NCBI GenBank assembly: GCA_938005465.1
Contig: CALLNU010000029.1
Coordinates: forward strand, 23,654-87,653
Direction of reading: 5' to 3'
Origin: an uncultured Collinsella sp.
GTDB taxonomy: Bacteria; Actinomycetota; Coriobacteriia; Coriobacteriales; Coriobacteriaceae
DNA length: 64,000 nt
Below are positions 31,604 to 39,932 of the stretch, one piece after another. Position 1 is the first letter of the stretch. Each line of letters opens with the position of its first letter. The notes beneath the pieces are model-generated. The model saw only the letters and a list, made by a program, of their open reading frames with translations, did not search any database and had not been told where the DNA came from. Made by a program: the position numbers and the translations under genes.

Positions 31604-32698
31604 TTATGCAAACAGACCATAGATGCTGATGTTGGCCTTGGCATACAGGCCGTTAGCATACTCGGTCCACTTGGAGCTGGCGCTCGAAGCCTGCGAAGAG
31701 TACTGCTGGTAGGCGGTGTAATAGGCGGTCATGGCCTGCTTGTAGGTAGCGCTATCAGCCGTAAAGGCATCGTCAGCGAAGGCCTTAGCGTAGGTGCTAT
31801 CGGCGTCCTTCCAGGTGCCCTTTTCGCTATCCCACTCGTCGCCGGCAAGTTTGATGATGTAATCGGCGTAGTCCTTGCTCGCGGTCTCCTCGTTGCCGTC
31901 AGCAGGCTCGGTCGGGGCGGTCGGCATGCTTGCGGAGCTATCGCCCACCTTCTTCTTGTAGAGCTTCTGCAGCGTCGCGGACTGACGGACGATCTGCTTG
32001 GCCTGGTCCTTGGACACGCCATACTGCGTGGCCATGGTCTTGTAGTCCGAAGTGCCGATGGAATCCTCGGCGTACTTCTTCATCTCCTTAGAAGAGACGG
32101 TGATGCCCTCGTCCTCGGCAGCGTCGAGCAGGATCTTGTTGCGCACGTAGGACAGGATGACGTCGGCAGAGGGAGCGGTGTAGTTGCCATCGCCATCCTT
32201 GACGGTGTCGAGGCTGTACTGGCTCTCAATGGCCTCGCGCGCGGTGATGTCGCTCTTCTTGCCGTTGTAGCTGTAGCTTGCCACGGTCGAATCGAGCTGG
32301 TCCTCGGTGAGGGTCGCCGAGCCGACGCCCTTGCCGCCAAAACCACCGTTGCCGATAAAGAAGCCGACCACAGCAGCGATCACGACTGCAACCACGAAGG
32401 CGGCAATCATCGTCTTCTTGTGCTTGGATGCGCGGTCGTCTTCGTCGGAACCCAGGATATCGTCGTCCTCGTCCTGCTCCTCGGGCATGAGGTTCTCGTC
32501 GGCGGCGTCCGCGGCGATCTTTGCCTCCAGGCGAGCGTCCTCCTCCTCGGCCGTCGTACCGGCGGCAATATGTTCGGCAGACGTACCGGCGACCAGATCG
32601 ATCTTCTCCTCCTCATCACCATCGGGGCCTTCGCCGCGCTCGATGATCTGGATGCCGTCGATCTCGTCCTTCTCGTCCTTCTTTTGAATCAGACCCAT
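31604..32698 (-). CDS. Membrane-anchored SurA/PrsA-like protein
   Basis: A 364-residue protein with an unusual layout. Residues 1-95 are cytoplasmic and strongly acidic (EEQDEDDD, GSDEDD), residues 96-116 form a single membrane helix (MIAAFVVAVVIAAVVGFFIG), and the rest is extracellular. The outer part resembles the helical N-terminal domain of SurA/PrsA chaperones (VRNKILLDAAEDEGITVSSKEMKKYAED); I see no clear PPIase domain. Similar proteins are common in Coriobacteriia. It may help secreted proteins to fold, but this is only a resemblance. It stands after a hairpin (32737-32765) that separates it from the dehydrogenase operon. Confidence 0.75.
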   Translation of the reverse strand: MGLIQKKDEKDEIDGIQIIERGEGPDGDEEEKIDLVAGTSAEHIAAGTTAEEEDARLEAKIAADAADENLMPEEQDEDDDILGSDEDDRASKHKKTMIAAFVVAVVIAAVVGFFIGNGGFGGKGVGSATLTEDQLDSTVASYSYNGKKSDITAREAIESQYSLDTVKDGDGNYTAPSADVILSYVRNKILLDAAEDEGITVSSKEMKKYAEDSIGTSDYKTMATQYGVSKDQAKQIVRQSATLQKLYKKKVGDSSASMPTAPTEPADGNEETASKDYADYIIKLAGDEWDSEKGTWKDADSTYAKAFADDAFTADSATYKQAMTAYYTAYQQYSSQASSASSKWTEYANGLYAKANISIYGLFA

Positions 32699-32736
32699 AT
32701 CAGTTACTCCTTGTTAGGAAACATAGTCCGCAATAG

Positions 32737-32765
32737 AATACGCCCGACAAAGCGCCGGGCGTATT
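32737..32765 (-). terminator. Hairpin after the isocitrate dehydrogenase gene
   Basis: AATACGCCC pairs with GGGCGTATT around an 11-base loop. The T-run on the minus strand is weak (TTCTATT), so termination may be partial. Confidence 0.5.
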
Positions 32766-32824
32766 GATTCTCAGGTTATACGCAAACACTTAAGTACTAT
32801 TTAGGCGTTTGCAGTCTGCATGCC

Positions 32825-33910
32825 TTAGGCCAGGTGCGCGATAACGGCATCGGCAAAGGCCTGCGTGCCCACAGCGCCCTCAACGGAGCCGGTCTGGGCA
32901 CGACGAACGTCGCCGGTAACCTGCTCACCCTCGTCGAGCGTGGCAGAAACGGCGGCGCGAATGCGATTGGCCGCGTCGTTCTCGCCCAGGTGATCGAGCA
33001 TCATAGCCGCGGACAGAATCTCGGCCGTGGGGTTAGCGATATCCTGGCCAGCGATATCGGGCGCGGAGCCGTGCGTCGCCTCGAAGATGGCGCAGTCGGC
33101 ACCGATGTTGGAACCCGGAGCCATACCCAGTCCACCTACCAGACCGGCGCACAGGTCGCTCACAATGTCACCGTACAGGTTGGGCAGCACCAGGACATCG
33201 AAGTCGTTGGGGTTCTGGACCAGGCCCATGCAGATGGCGTCGACAATCTTGTCGTTGAACTCGATATCGGGATAGTTGGCGGCCACCTCGCGCGCAACGC
33301 GCAGGAACAGGCCATCGGTCGCCTTCATGATGTTGGCCTTATGCACGGCCGTCACCTTTTTGCGGCCGCAGCGGCGGGCGTACTCAAAAGCGTACTCCAC
33401 AATGCGGCGGCTCTTGGCGATGGAAATCGGCTTGATTGAGATGGCGGAATCCGCGGCGAAGGTCTTCTGGCCCGAGCGCTCGACGAGCTGCGAGAGCTCC
33501 TCGACCTCGGCAGCGCCCTCATCGAACTCGATGCCGGCATAGAGGTCCTCGGTGTTCTCGCGCACGATAACCAGGTCGACGTCGCGGAAGCGCGAGCCGT
33601 CGCCCGGCTGCGACAGGCAGGGGCGCACGCAGGCGTACAGGTCAAAATGCTTGCGCAGGGCGACGTTAACGCTGCGGAAACCCGTGCCGACCGGCGTGGT
33701 GATGGGGCCCTTGATAGCAACCTTGGTCTCGGCGACCGCATCGAGCACATGTTGGGGCAGCGGCGTGCCAAACTCGTCCATGACGCCGGCACCGGCCTCC
33801 TGGACGTTCCAGTTGATCTGGACACCAGTGGCCTCGACCACGCGGCGCATAGCCTGCGTAATCTCGGGACCGATACCGTCACCGGGAATCAGGACTACAT
33901 CGTGCGCCAT
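32825..33910 (-). CDS. NAD-dependent isocitrate dehydrogenase-like enzyme
   Basis: A 361-residue enzyme of the isocitrate/isopropylmalate dehydrogenase family. It starts VVLIPGDGIGPEI, has the substrate motif TPVGTGFRSVNVALRKHFDLYACVRP, the VIVRENTEDLYAGIE loop and NAD-binding NLYGDIVSDLCAGLVGGLG and EATHGSAPDIAG. The SISIAKSRRIVEYAFEYAR region favours an NAD-isocitrate dehydrogenase over LeuB, and no leu genes are near. It would feed 2-oxoglutarate synthesis. It is the last of a run of close same-strand genes (gap of 6 bp to the HEAT-like gene). Confidence 0.87.
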   Translation of the reverse strand: MAHDVVLIPGDGIGPEITQAMRRVVEATGVQINWNVQEAGAGVMDEFGTPLPQHVLDAVAETKVAIKGPITTPVGTGFRSVNVALRKHFDLYACVRPCLSQPGDGSRFRDVDLVIVRENTEDLYAGIEFDEGAAEVEELSQLVERSGQKTFAADSAISIKPISIAKSRRIVEYAFEYARRCGRKKVTAVHKANIMKATDGLFLRVAREVAANYPDIEFNDKIVDAICMGLVQNPNDFDVLVLPNLYGDIVSDLCAGLVGGLGMAPGSNIGADCAIFEATHGSAPDIAGQDIANPTAEILSAAMMLDHLGENDAANRIRAAVSATLDEGEQVTGDVRRAQTGSVEGAVGTQAFADAVIAHLA

Positions 33911-33916
33911 AATCTG

Positions 33917-34615
33917 TTACTCCTCGTCTTCGGCGTCGTCAGATTTTTTTACGCTAGCACGCTTCTTCTTTTTGGAGAGATCCAGGCCAAAACGTTTAAC
34001 AAGCATTTCGCAAATCTCGCTCGAACGGGCCTTGAGATAGCTACCCTTGCCGTTCTCGGCATCGAACTTAAGGCGCAGCGCGAGCTTCTCGGCGACCTCG
34101 GCGTCAATCTCGCCCCGGCCAAACTCGTACAGGCAACCGAGCATGTCGCGATACTCGAGGTCGCCGTGGTAGCACTGGATGGCCTCGTCCAGGATGGGCC
34201 AAGCCTCGCGCGAACGCTCGACGCTCGTGGCGCCCCACACGCACAGCAGGCGGAAGGCGGCATAGCGCAGCGTGGACGAAATCTCATCGAACAGCGCGGT
34301 CTCGGCGCCCTCAAAGGCATCGCCCAGCTGCTCGGGGCAGGTGGTGGCGAGCGCCGCCAGGGCATCGAGAGCCTCCCAGCGGGTCTGAGCCTCGGGGCGG
34401 TCGAGCGCCTCGATCAGCGCGGGCACGCAGGGCACGACGCGCTGCGGATCGCGCTCGGCAAGCAGGTGCAGCACGCGGGCGGCAAACTGACGGATGCGGC
34501 GCGTGGGGCAGCCGAGCTCCTGGACCAGGCGGTCGACGGCGTTCTCGTTCTCCTCTGCCAGCTGGAGCTGTGCCAGCTCCTCGTCGGTGAGCTGTTCGTC
34601 TTTGTTTTCTGCCAT
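33917..34615 (-). CDS. HEAT-like repeat protein
   Basis: A 232-residue, mostly helical cytoplasmic protein. Residues 30-150 show repeated two-helix units typical of HEAT/ARM folds (RIRQFAARVLHLLAERDPQR, TRWEALDALAALATTCPEQL, TLRYAAFRLLCVWGAT). The N-terminus is acidic and the end is lysine-rich (LSKKKKRASVKK) and then acidic. Such scaffolds usually bind proteins; no partner is evident. Its 6-bp distance from the dehydrogenase gene and 15 bp from the membrane protein gene put it in one operon with them. Confidence 0.75.
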   Translation of the reverse strand: MAENKDEQLTDEELAQLQLAEENENAVDRLVQELGCPTRRIRQFAARVLHLLAERDPQRVVPCVPALIEALDRPEAQTRWEALDALAALATTCPEQLGDAFEGAETALFDEISSTLRYAAFRLLCVWGATSVERSREAWPILDEAIQCYHGDLEYRDMLGCLYEFGRGEIDAEVAEKLALRLKFDAENGKGSYLKARSSEICEMLVKRFGLDLSKKKKRASVKKSDDAEDEE

Positions 34616-34630
34616 AGTTACCTCTTTTTA

Positions 34631-35059
34631 CTATTTCTTAGCGTGCTTGTCAGCACCCTTGCTGTCATCGGTGACCGAGATGAGCTGTCGGTCGGCCGCG
34701 CCATTGCGACGCGCACGGCGGCGCTCCTCGGCATCGCCCGCGTCGGCGGCGGCGCGGTGAGCCTTGTTGACGTTAAAGACCTCGTCGTGTTTGCGCCACG
34801 GACCGACGGACTCGCCAAAGCTCATCTTAAGGCCGGCGATAAAGCCGCCGAGCCAGCCGATCGGCGCAAACTGCACCAGCGGGAACAGCGAGAACACCCA
34901 GGTCAGCAGGATGACTGCCGCCGCTCCCGCAAAGTTGGCAATCCAGTAGTCGCGCTTGGTGATGACGCGCTTTTCGCACGCCCACTGGCCGCACAAAAAG
35001 CCGATGTAGATCGCGAAGAGAAAGAGCACCAGCGCAAGCACCACGAACGTCCAGCTCAT
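34631..35059 (-). CDS. Small membrane protein, unknown function
   Basis: A 142-residue protein from the ATG at 35059. It has two hydrophobic helices near residues 4-24 (FVVLALVLFLFAIYIGFL) and 37-58 (WIANFAGAAAVILLTWVFSL), then a glycine-rich GWLGGFIAGLKMSFGES and a charged tail with RRRARR. The start lies 5 bp after the dehydrogenase stop. I do not recognise the family; the basic tail would be cytoplasmic. Confidence 0.75.
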   Translation of the reverse strand: MSWTFVVLALVLFLFAIYIGFLCGQWACEKRVITKRDYWIANFAGAAAVILLTWVFSLFPLVQFAPIGWLGGFIAGLKMSFGESVGPWRKHDEVFNVNKAHRAAADAGDAEERRRARRNGAADRQLISVTDDSKGADKHAKK

Positions 35060-35064
35060 GGGCG

Positions 35065-36144
35065 CTACTCCCCGTGATGGTGGCCGCAGCAGCACTCGTG
35101 GCCATCATCATGGCCGTGGCCGCCGCAGCACTCGTGGTCCTCGCCATGGTGGTGGCCGCAACCGCACTCATGGTCGTCGCTGTGCTCGCCGCAACCGCAG
35201 CCGTCCTCGTGAGCACCGTGCTCTTCGGGACGATACTGCGACCAGTCCAGACCGGCGGCGATGGCGTCGGCCTCCTCCTTATAGAGGACCGTGATGGCCT
35301 GGGTGCCCAGCTTGGCACCACCGATGGCATCGAGCATGTCGTAGAGCGTAAAGGCCACGTCGGCGCCGGGCAGCGCAAGCTCGCGATCGTCGGCATAGGC
35401 GAGCGCCAAGCGCAGGTCCTTGATGAAGTGCTCGACCATAAAGCCGGGCTTGTAGTCGCCGTCGAGCGCCTTGGGCGCCAGGCTCTCCATGGCGCCGGAC
35501 TTGCCGGTACCGCCCAGGATCATCTGGCGGGTCTTCTCCAGATCAAGGCCGCTCAGCTCGGCAAATGCCATGGCGTCTGCCATGCCGACCATGCAGGCGC
35601 CCAGCGACACCTGGTTGGCGAGCTTGGCAGCCTGGCCCTTGCCGGCGCCGTCGAAGCAGCAGATGTTGGCCGCAAAGGTGGCAAGGATGTCGCGGACCGG
35701 CGCGATGTCGTTCTCGGTAGCGCCCACGATAGCCGTGAGCGTACCGGCGATAGCGCCCGACTCGCCGCCGGTGACGGGGCAGTCAAACGCCATGCGACCA
35801 GAAACCTGAGCGGCCTCGGCAATGTCACGGGCAAGCTCGGGCGAGCTCGTGGTGAGGTCGATCAGGACCGCGCCGGGCTTAGTGCACGCGAGCAGGCCGT
35901 CGCCCGCCAGGTAGAGTTCCTCGACCTCGGAGGGATAGCCCACCATGGTAAAGACGACATCGGCGTTCGCCGCGGCATCGGCCGGCGTATCTGCCCAGAC
36001 GGCGCCGCGCTCGATAAGCGCCGCCGCCTTGGACTTGGTGCGGTTGTTGACCGTGACGGGATAGCCGGCGTCCAGAATGTGGCCGGCGATGGGGGCACCC
36101 ATGATTCCGGTGCCGATGAATGCGACGGAGAGCTTGTTTGCCAT
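35065..36144 (-). CDS. Beta-hydroxyacid dehydrogenase with a His/Cys-rich C-terminal tail
   Basis: A 359-residue member of the 3-hydroxyisobutyrate dehydrogenase family. Residues 1-290 are standard: NAD(P)-binding FIGTGIMGAPIAGHIL, the substrate motif DCPVTGGESGAIAGTL, the catalytic Lys in GKGQAAKLANQ, and a helical C-terminal domain. After about residue 306 comes a 53-residue tail holding 14 His and 9 Cys (CGCGEH, HECGCGHHHGEDHECC, HECCCGHHHGE) in near-repeats, absent from the family as I know it. It resembles metal-binding tails of nickel or zinc chaperones such as HypB or SlyD. The tail is in frame, with no stop or shift. Substrate unknown. Confidence 0.9.
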   Translation of the reverse strand: MANKLSVAFIGTGIMGAPIAGHILDAGYPVTVNNRTKSKAAALIERGAVWADTPADAAANADVVFTMVGYPSEVEELYLAGDGLLACTKPGAVLIDLTTSSPELARDIAEAAQVSGRMAFDCPVTGGESGAIAGTLTAIVGATENDIAPVRDILATFAANICCFDGAGKGQAAKLANQVSLGACMVGMADAMAFAELSGLDLEKTRQMILGGTGKSGAMESLAPKALDGDYKPGFMVEHFIKDLRLALAYADDRELALPGADVAFTLYDMLDAIGGAKLGTQAITVLYKEEADAIAAGLDWSQYRPEEHGAHEDGCGCGEHSDDHECGCGHHHGEDHECCGGHGHDDGHECCCGHHHGE

Positions 36145-36242
36145 GAAACCTTTCCTTTTGGGTTGGGTGTTGTTACCAGGTTGAATACTCGGTGCCAGCG
36201 TTTGGGCTGTGAGTCGAGGGCGATTACGGACGCAGCGCTTGC

Positions 36243-37196
36243 CTACTGACCGCGCACGCGGCGGGCGATACGGTCGGAAAGCGACGCCTTGTCGGCGCGG
36301 TTCTTACCCCAAAACGCGCAGCCCACCATGCCGGGGCCCACGTGCGAGCCGATGGTGGGACCCACGGAGCCGCGAATGATCGTGACGTCGGCGCAACCCT
36401 CCTCCTTGCGGATGGCGGCTTCGAGCCAGTCACCATCCTTTTCGGCATCGGCCGTCATGATGGCGATGGGCATGGTGCGATCGGGCACGTAGTTCTCGCG
36501 GAACGACTTGAGGATGGACTTGAGCGCCTTCTTGCGGCCGCGGTTGACGCCGATCAGCGACAGCGAGCCGGCCAGGTCGTAGGAGAGCTCGGGCTTGACG
36601 TCGAGCTTTGCCGTGAGCTGCGCCGCCGCGGGAGGAATGCGGCCGCCGGCAGCCAGTGCGTCGAAGCTCTCGAGCGTAAAGTAGCCGTGCACGTAGGTCT
36701 TTGCCTCGTTTGCCCAATCGACCAGCTGCTTGGCGGTCAGTCCCGCCGAACGCTGGCGCACGGCCTCGAGCGCCAAGAGCGCACCGGTCGCGCAGGGCAG
36801 AGCGTTGTCGACCACGTAGAGCTCAAAGTTGGGATACTCGGCGCGCACGGCATCTGCCGCCTGGCACGCGGAGTTGTAGCTCGACGACAGCGCCGAGGTA
36901 AAGCACAGGTAGACCGTGGGCGTGCCCTCTTTGGCGCACTCGGTAAAAAACTCGATATAGCGACCGAGCGACACAGCCGAGGTGGACACGCGGGCACCGG
37001 CGCGCATGCGGTCGTAGAACTCCTTAGGGCTCATGCTCGACCAGATGTCGTCTGTGCGCTCCTCGCCATCGATAATGAAAGGGAAACCCAGGATATCGAC
37101 ATCGAGGTTCGCGGCGACCTCGGGGCTAAAGTCGCAGCAGGTATCGACGACGATGCGGCAACGGTTCGAATGACCGGCGGATGCGGCCTTGTCCAT
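36243..37196 (-). CDS. DegV family protein (fatty-acid binding)
   Basis: A 317-residue DegV protein. Members bind a fatty acid and in Firmicutes/actinobacteria act as the FakB subunit that presents fatty acids to the FakA kinase. Motifs: IVVDTCCDFSPE at the N-terminus, RVSTSAVSLGRY with the fatty-acid carboxylate-binding Ser/Thr, CFTSALSSSYNSA, and GRIPPAAAQL. No fakA is in the window. The ATG at 37196 has AAGGAG 7 nt upstream; a TTG one codon earlier is less likely. A terminator for the HPF gene lies just upstream. Confidence 0.9.
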   Translation of the reverse strand: MDKAASAGHSNRCRIVVDTCCDFSPEVAANLDVDILGFPFIIDGEERTDDIWSSMSPKEFYDRMRAGARVSTSAVSLGRYIEFFTECAKEGTPTVYLCFTSALSSSYNSACQAADAVRAEYPNFELYVVDNALPCATGALLALEAVRQRSAGLTAKQLVDWANEAKTYVHGYFTLESFDALAAGGRIPPAAAQLTAKLDVKPELSYDLAGSLSLIGVNRGRKKALKSILKSFRENYVPDRTMPIAIMTADAEKDGDWLEAAIRKEEGCADVTIIRGSVGPTIGSHVGPGMVGCAFWGKNRADKASLSDRIARRVRGQ

Positions 37197-37214
37197 CAAA
37201 GCGACTCCTTACGT

Positions 37215-37247
37215 AAAAAGGCGGCCACCCGCATGGGATGGCCGCCA
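37215..37247 (-). terminator. Terminator of the HPF gene
   Basis: GGCGGCCATCCC pairs with GGGTGGCCGCC around CATGC and is followed by TTTTT on the minus strand, 19 nt before the degV start. Confidence 0.9.
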
Positions 37248-37275
37248 ACCGTTAACTCATGCAAGTTAACGTATT

Positions 37276-37860
37276 TTACTCGTCAAGTGTTTCGATGCGG
37301 GGCTTGATGATGCCATATCCACCATTCTTACGGTGATACACCACATTGATGAGACCGGTCGTCGCGTTCTCGAACACGTAGAAGTCGTGGCCCAGCAAAT
37401 CGGTCTGCACCAGCGCCTGCTCCTCGGTCATCGGGGTGACATCGATGACCTTCTCGCGGACGAGCAGGTCGTCGTCCTCCTCGGGCAGCAGCAGGTCGGC
37501 CAGATCCTCAACGCGCTCGACCGGCGCGACATCCGCGGCACTGGCACCACCCTGGCGGTTGTCCACGACCTTGGTCTTGAACTTGCGCAGCTGGCGGGTG
37601 ACCTTATCGGCGGAGAGGTCGATGGCAGCATACATATCTGCGCCGTGCTCGGCAACGCGAATCACCGAACCGCGGGCACGAGCCGTGACCTCGACGATTG
37701 CCGGGTTGGGGTTCGAGGGGTTCTTCTCATAACGAAGCACGACGTCGACTGTCATGGGCTCGATGTCGAAAACCTTGAGCGCCTCGCCGATTTTCTCATC
37801 CACATGCGCACGCAGAGCATCGGTTACCGTCGTCTTGCGTCCAGAAACCTTGATATCCAT
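37276..37860 (-). CDS. hpf: Ribosome hibernation promoting factor, long form
   Basis: A 194-residue long-type HPF, which dimerises 70S ribosomes in slow growth. The N-terminal S30AE domain (about 1-100) begins MDIKVSGRKTTVTDALRAHV and continues with HGADMYAAIDLSADKVTRQLRKF; the C-terminal dimerisation domain (about 135-190) has VIDVTPMTEEQALVQTDLLGHDFYVFENA and NVVYHRKNGGYGII. The start at 37860 gives the usual N-terminus; an upstream frame of 20 codons is not conserved in kind. Monocistronic with its own terminator. Confidence 0.95.
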   Translation of the reverse strand: MDIKVSGRKTTVTDALRAHVDEKIGEALKVFDIEPMTVDVVLRYEKNPSNPNPAIVEVTARARGSVIRVAEHGADMYAAIDLSADKVTRQLRKFKTKVVDNRQGGASAADVAPVERVEDLADLLLPEEDDDLLVREKVIDVTPMTEEQALVQTDLLGHDFYVFENATTGLINVVYHRKNGGYGIIKPRIETLDE

Positions 37861-38076
37861 ACGTGGCTCCAATCTGCCTCGGGGACTTACTGTACTGGCT
37901 ATGTACCCATTGCCGTGCATTTAATCACGCGATTTCCCAAAGACCCGAATAACGACTGCTTGATACCGCATACCGAAGTCTCGCACTTTTCCGTGGCAAA
38001 GTGCGCTATAGGAGGGGCCGGCGGCTTTGTATTTGGTCCCGAAAATTAGCTTTGACCTGCTGGTTTTATTGGGATG

Positions 38077-38110
38077 AAAAAGCCGGGTTCCCCTATTGGG
38101 GAAGCCCGGC
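38077..38110 (-). terminator. Terminator of the solute-binding lipoprotein gene
   Basis: GCCGGGCTTCCCC pairs with GGGGAACCCGGC (one bulge) around AATA and is followed by TTTTT. Confidence 0.88.
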
Positions 38111-38176
38111 AGTGCGTGTTGAAACCGTGAAGAAGTGTCCTTTCCAACGTATAGGAGACACCACCCCTAGCAATAA

Positions 38177-39202
38177 CTAGCTATTGAGTTTGTTAATGTC
38201 GTCGTCGGTGATGGCGCCTTCCTGGCTGGACGATTTGTCCTCGGAGGATGCGGTCTCATTGTTGGAATCGGAGGACTCGCTGCCGGAGGACGTGGTCTCA
38301 CTGGACTCAGAGTCGCCCGGCTGCACGTTAGCGCCCGAAACCGTCTTAGTGGTGAGGTCGTAGGGCATCGTGCCATACCAGACGCAGTGGACCGCCTCGA
38401 GCGTGCCGTCGGCCGTAATACCGTCGAGGGCATCGCTCACGGCACGGCATAGTTCGTCATTGGACGAGAGGCCCACAACACCAAGCGTCGAGGGCGCCTC
38501 GAGCGCACCGACATAGGAGATCTCGCTCATCAGGCGTGCAAGGTAGCCGCCGGTCGTGGAGTCGCAGATCACATAGTCGACCTCGCCGGACTCGAGCGCC
38601 TCAAAGCACTCGTTGATGTTGGAGTAGGTCTTTTGGTTGGCGGTGATGCTTTGCTTGGCGAGCGCCTCCTGCGAGGCCGAGGAGGTCTGAACGCCCAGGG
38701 TAGCGGTGTTAAGCGTTTCGGTGGAAACGCTCAGCGACTCGCCGTCACTGCTCTTGCCGAATACGGCGGGGGCGTCGTACAGACAGGTGCCAAGTGAGCT
38801 GATATCGCCGTCCGTAGACCTGGCGTCGCCAATAAAGATGTCGGCCTTTTTATCGCTGAGCGCAGAATCGGCCGAGGACGCATCGACAAAGGCGACTTTG
38901 AGACCCATGCGGCATGCAAGGGCACGAGCGGCATCGACCGCATAGCCCGTGAGGTTTCCGTCGGCATCCTGCATGGCTTGCGGGGCATCGGAAGTATCGA
39001 GGGCGACCGTCAGGGTTCCCGGCGTGACCAGGGCATCGTCCGATACCGTGGGGGTAACGGTCTCGCGCTCGATCTGGTCGATCGTGGGCGTCGTGAACGT
39101 GGACAGTGGATTGAACGCACATCCACTCAGGCCCAAAACGGCAATGACCACCGCGGTCCCAGCACCTAACCGAGCCGCATGCATCAAGCTGCCCCTCACC
39201 AT
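38177..39202 (-). CDS. Solute-binding lipoprotein, amino-acid type (SBP family 3)
   Basis: A 341-residue lipoprotein from the ATG at 39202 (AGGG upstream); the frame is open for 34 more codons. The signal peptide ends in VLGLSGC, a lipobox with the lipidated Cys at about residue 28. The rest resembles periplasmic binding proteins for polar amino acids: GTLTVALDTSDAPQAMQDADG, LTGYAVDAARALACRMGLKVAFV, KKADIFIGDARS and VDYVICDSTTGGYLAR. The last 45 residues are Ser/Glu/Thr-rich and disordered. No ABC permease or ATPase is adjacent, so it may be a sensor or share a transporter elsewhere. A long leader of about 325 nt precedes it. Confidence 0.85.
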   Translation of the reverse strand: MVRGSLMHAARLGAGTAVVIAVLGLSGCAFNPLSTFTTPTIDQIERETVTPTVSDDALVTPGTLTVALDTSDAPQAMQDADGNLTGYAVDAARALACRMGLKVAFVDASSADSALSDKKADIFIGDARSTDGDISSLGTCLYDAPAVFGKSSDGESLSVSTETLNTATLGVQTSSASQEALAKQSITANQKTYSNINECFEALESGEVDYVICDSTTGGYLARLMSEISYVGALEAPSTLGVVGLSSNDELCRAVSDALDGITADGTLEAVHCVWYGTMPYDLTTKTVSGANVQPGDSESSETTSSGSESSDSNNETASSEDKSSSQEGAITDDDINKLNS

Positions 39203-39527
39203 GTCCACTACCCTGCCTTCTGTGTCGTATACGATCCGTGCCCTGCACGGAATATCGGGTTGTTCCCACCAGCTGACCTGGTATTTGACCCCACACTTGC
39301 GCACCGGGGCGTTTGCTCAGGGGGCCGCAGCCACCTTCACGACTGGCCCGCTCGCCCGCGAGGCGGTATTGCCCCAAAGAAAGTAGAACGGACGGTGCGG
39401 CTTACATCTAGGACGCGCCATGATCGCGCCGCGCGCACGCGGTCGCTTACGTGGATCCCTTTGACCGCGTCTGTCTTGGACTAGGATGGGCATTTCGTCC
39501 GTCCGCAACCACAGCCTGGCAGGAACG
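39203..39527 (-). other. Long 5' leader of the lipoprotein gene
   Basis: From the predicted transcription start near 39527 to the start codon there are about 325 nt. They contain a hairpin CGCGGTC/GACCGCG (around 39437-39470), a small frame starting near 39491 (MPILVQDRRG), and long GC-rich segments. No known riboswitch consensus was recognised, and it does not match RNase P RNA or tmRNA hallmarks. Confidence 0.4.
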
Positions 39528-39533
39528 TAGGGC

Positions 39534-39562
39534 ATTATAGCTAAGTTCAAGCTATAGTTTAA
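39534..39562 (-). promoter_or_regulatory. Predicted sigma-A promoter
   Basis: On the minus strand TTAAAC (39562-39557), a 17-bp spacer and a consensus TATAAT (39539-39534) form a good vegetative promoter, pointing toward the lipoprotein gene. Confidence 0.7.
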
Positions 39563-39681
39563 GGTTAGGGACGTTATTCGCATCGCGAGCACAGATTTCG
39601 CAGGTCGGGGCGGGCTGCACGCGCTCTGATTGAGCCCGTAGCTCCCCATGGAGAGCCCCGACGCGCTCGTCTTGGGGCGCG

Positions 39682-39898
39682 TGGCCAAAAAATAGCAAAT
39701 ATGAGTACTGTTATCAAATTAGTGGCAGGAATTTTTGGCTCTGCAAACAGTTTTCACTCTCTATAACGTCAGATTGATGCCAGGGTATTCCACATTTGTT
39801 TAATATCTTTCTGATTTACGCCATCTTCTAGTCCCAAAATCCCTGATTTTGCTGTTACCGAATTTGTAGCAGTACTCATATTTGCTATATTTTGGCCA
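39682..39898. mobile_element. MITE-like inverted-repeat element, 217 bp
   Basis: Terminal inverted repeats of about 40 bp (both begin TGGCCAAAA and share ATAGCAAATATGAGTACTG) differ by a few bases and one indel. The core of about 135 bp is AT-rich against its GC-rich surroundings and has no coding frame. This fits a nonautonomous element or an intergenic palindrome family; no target duplication was visible. Confidence 0.6.
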
Positions 39899-39932
39899 GA
39901 GCATGTATTCAACCCCCTGTTTCAGAGCATTG

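Noticed and set aside
39305..39540. RNase P RNA, tmRNA or SRP RNA gene in the long gap
   Set aside because: None of the conserved cores of these RNAs was found on either strand; the region is better explained as a leader.
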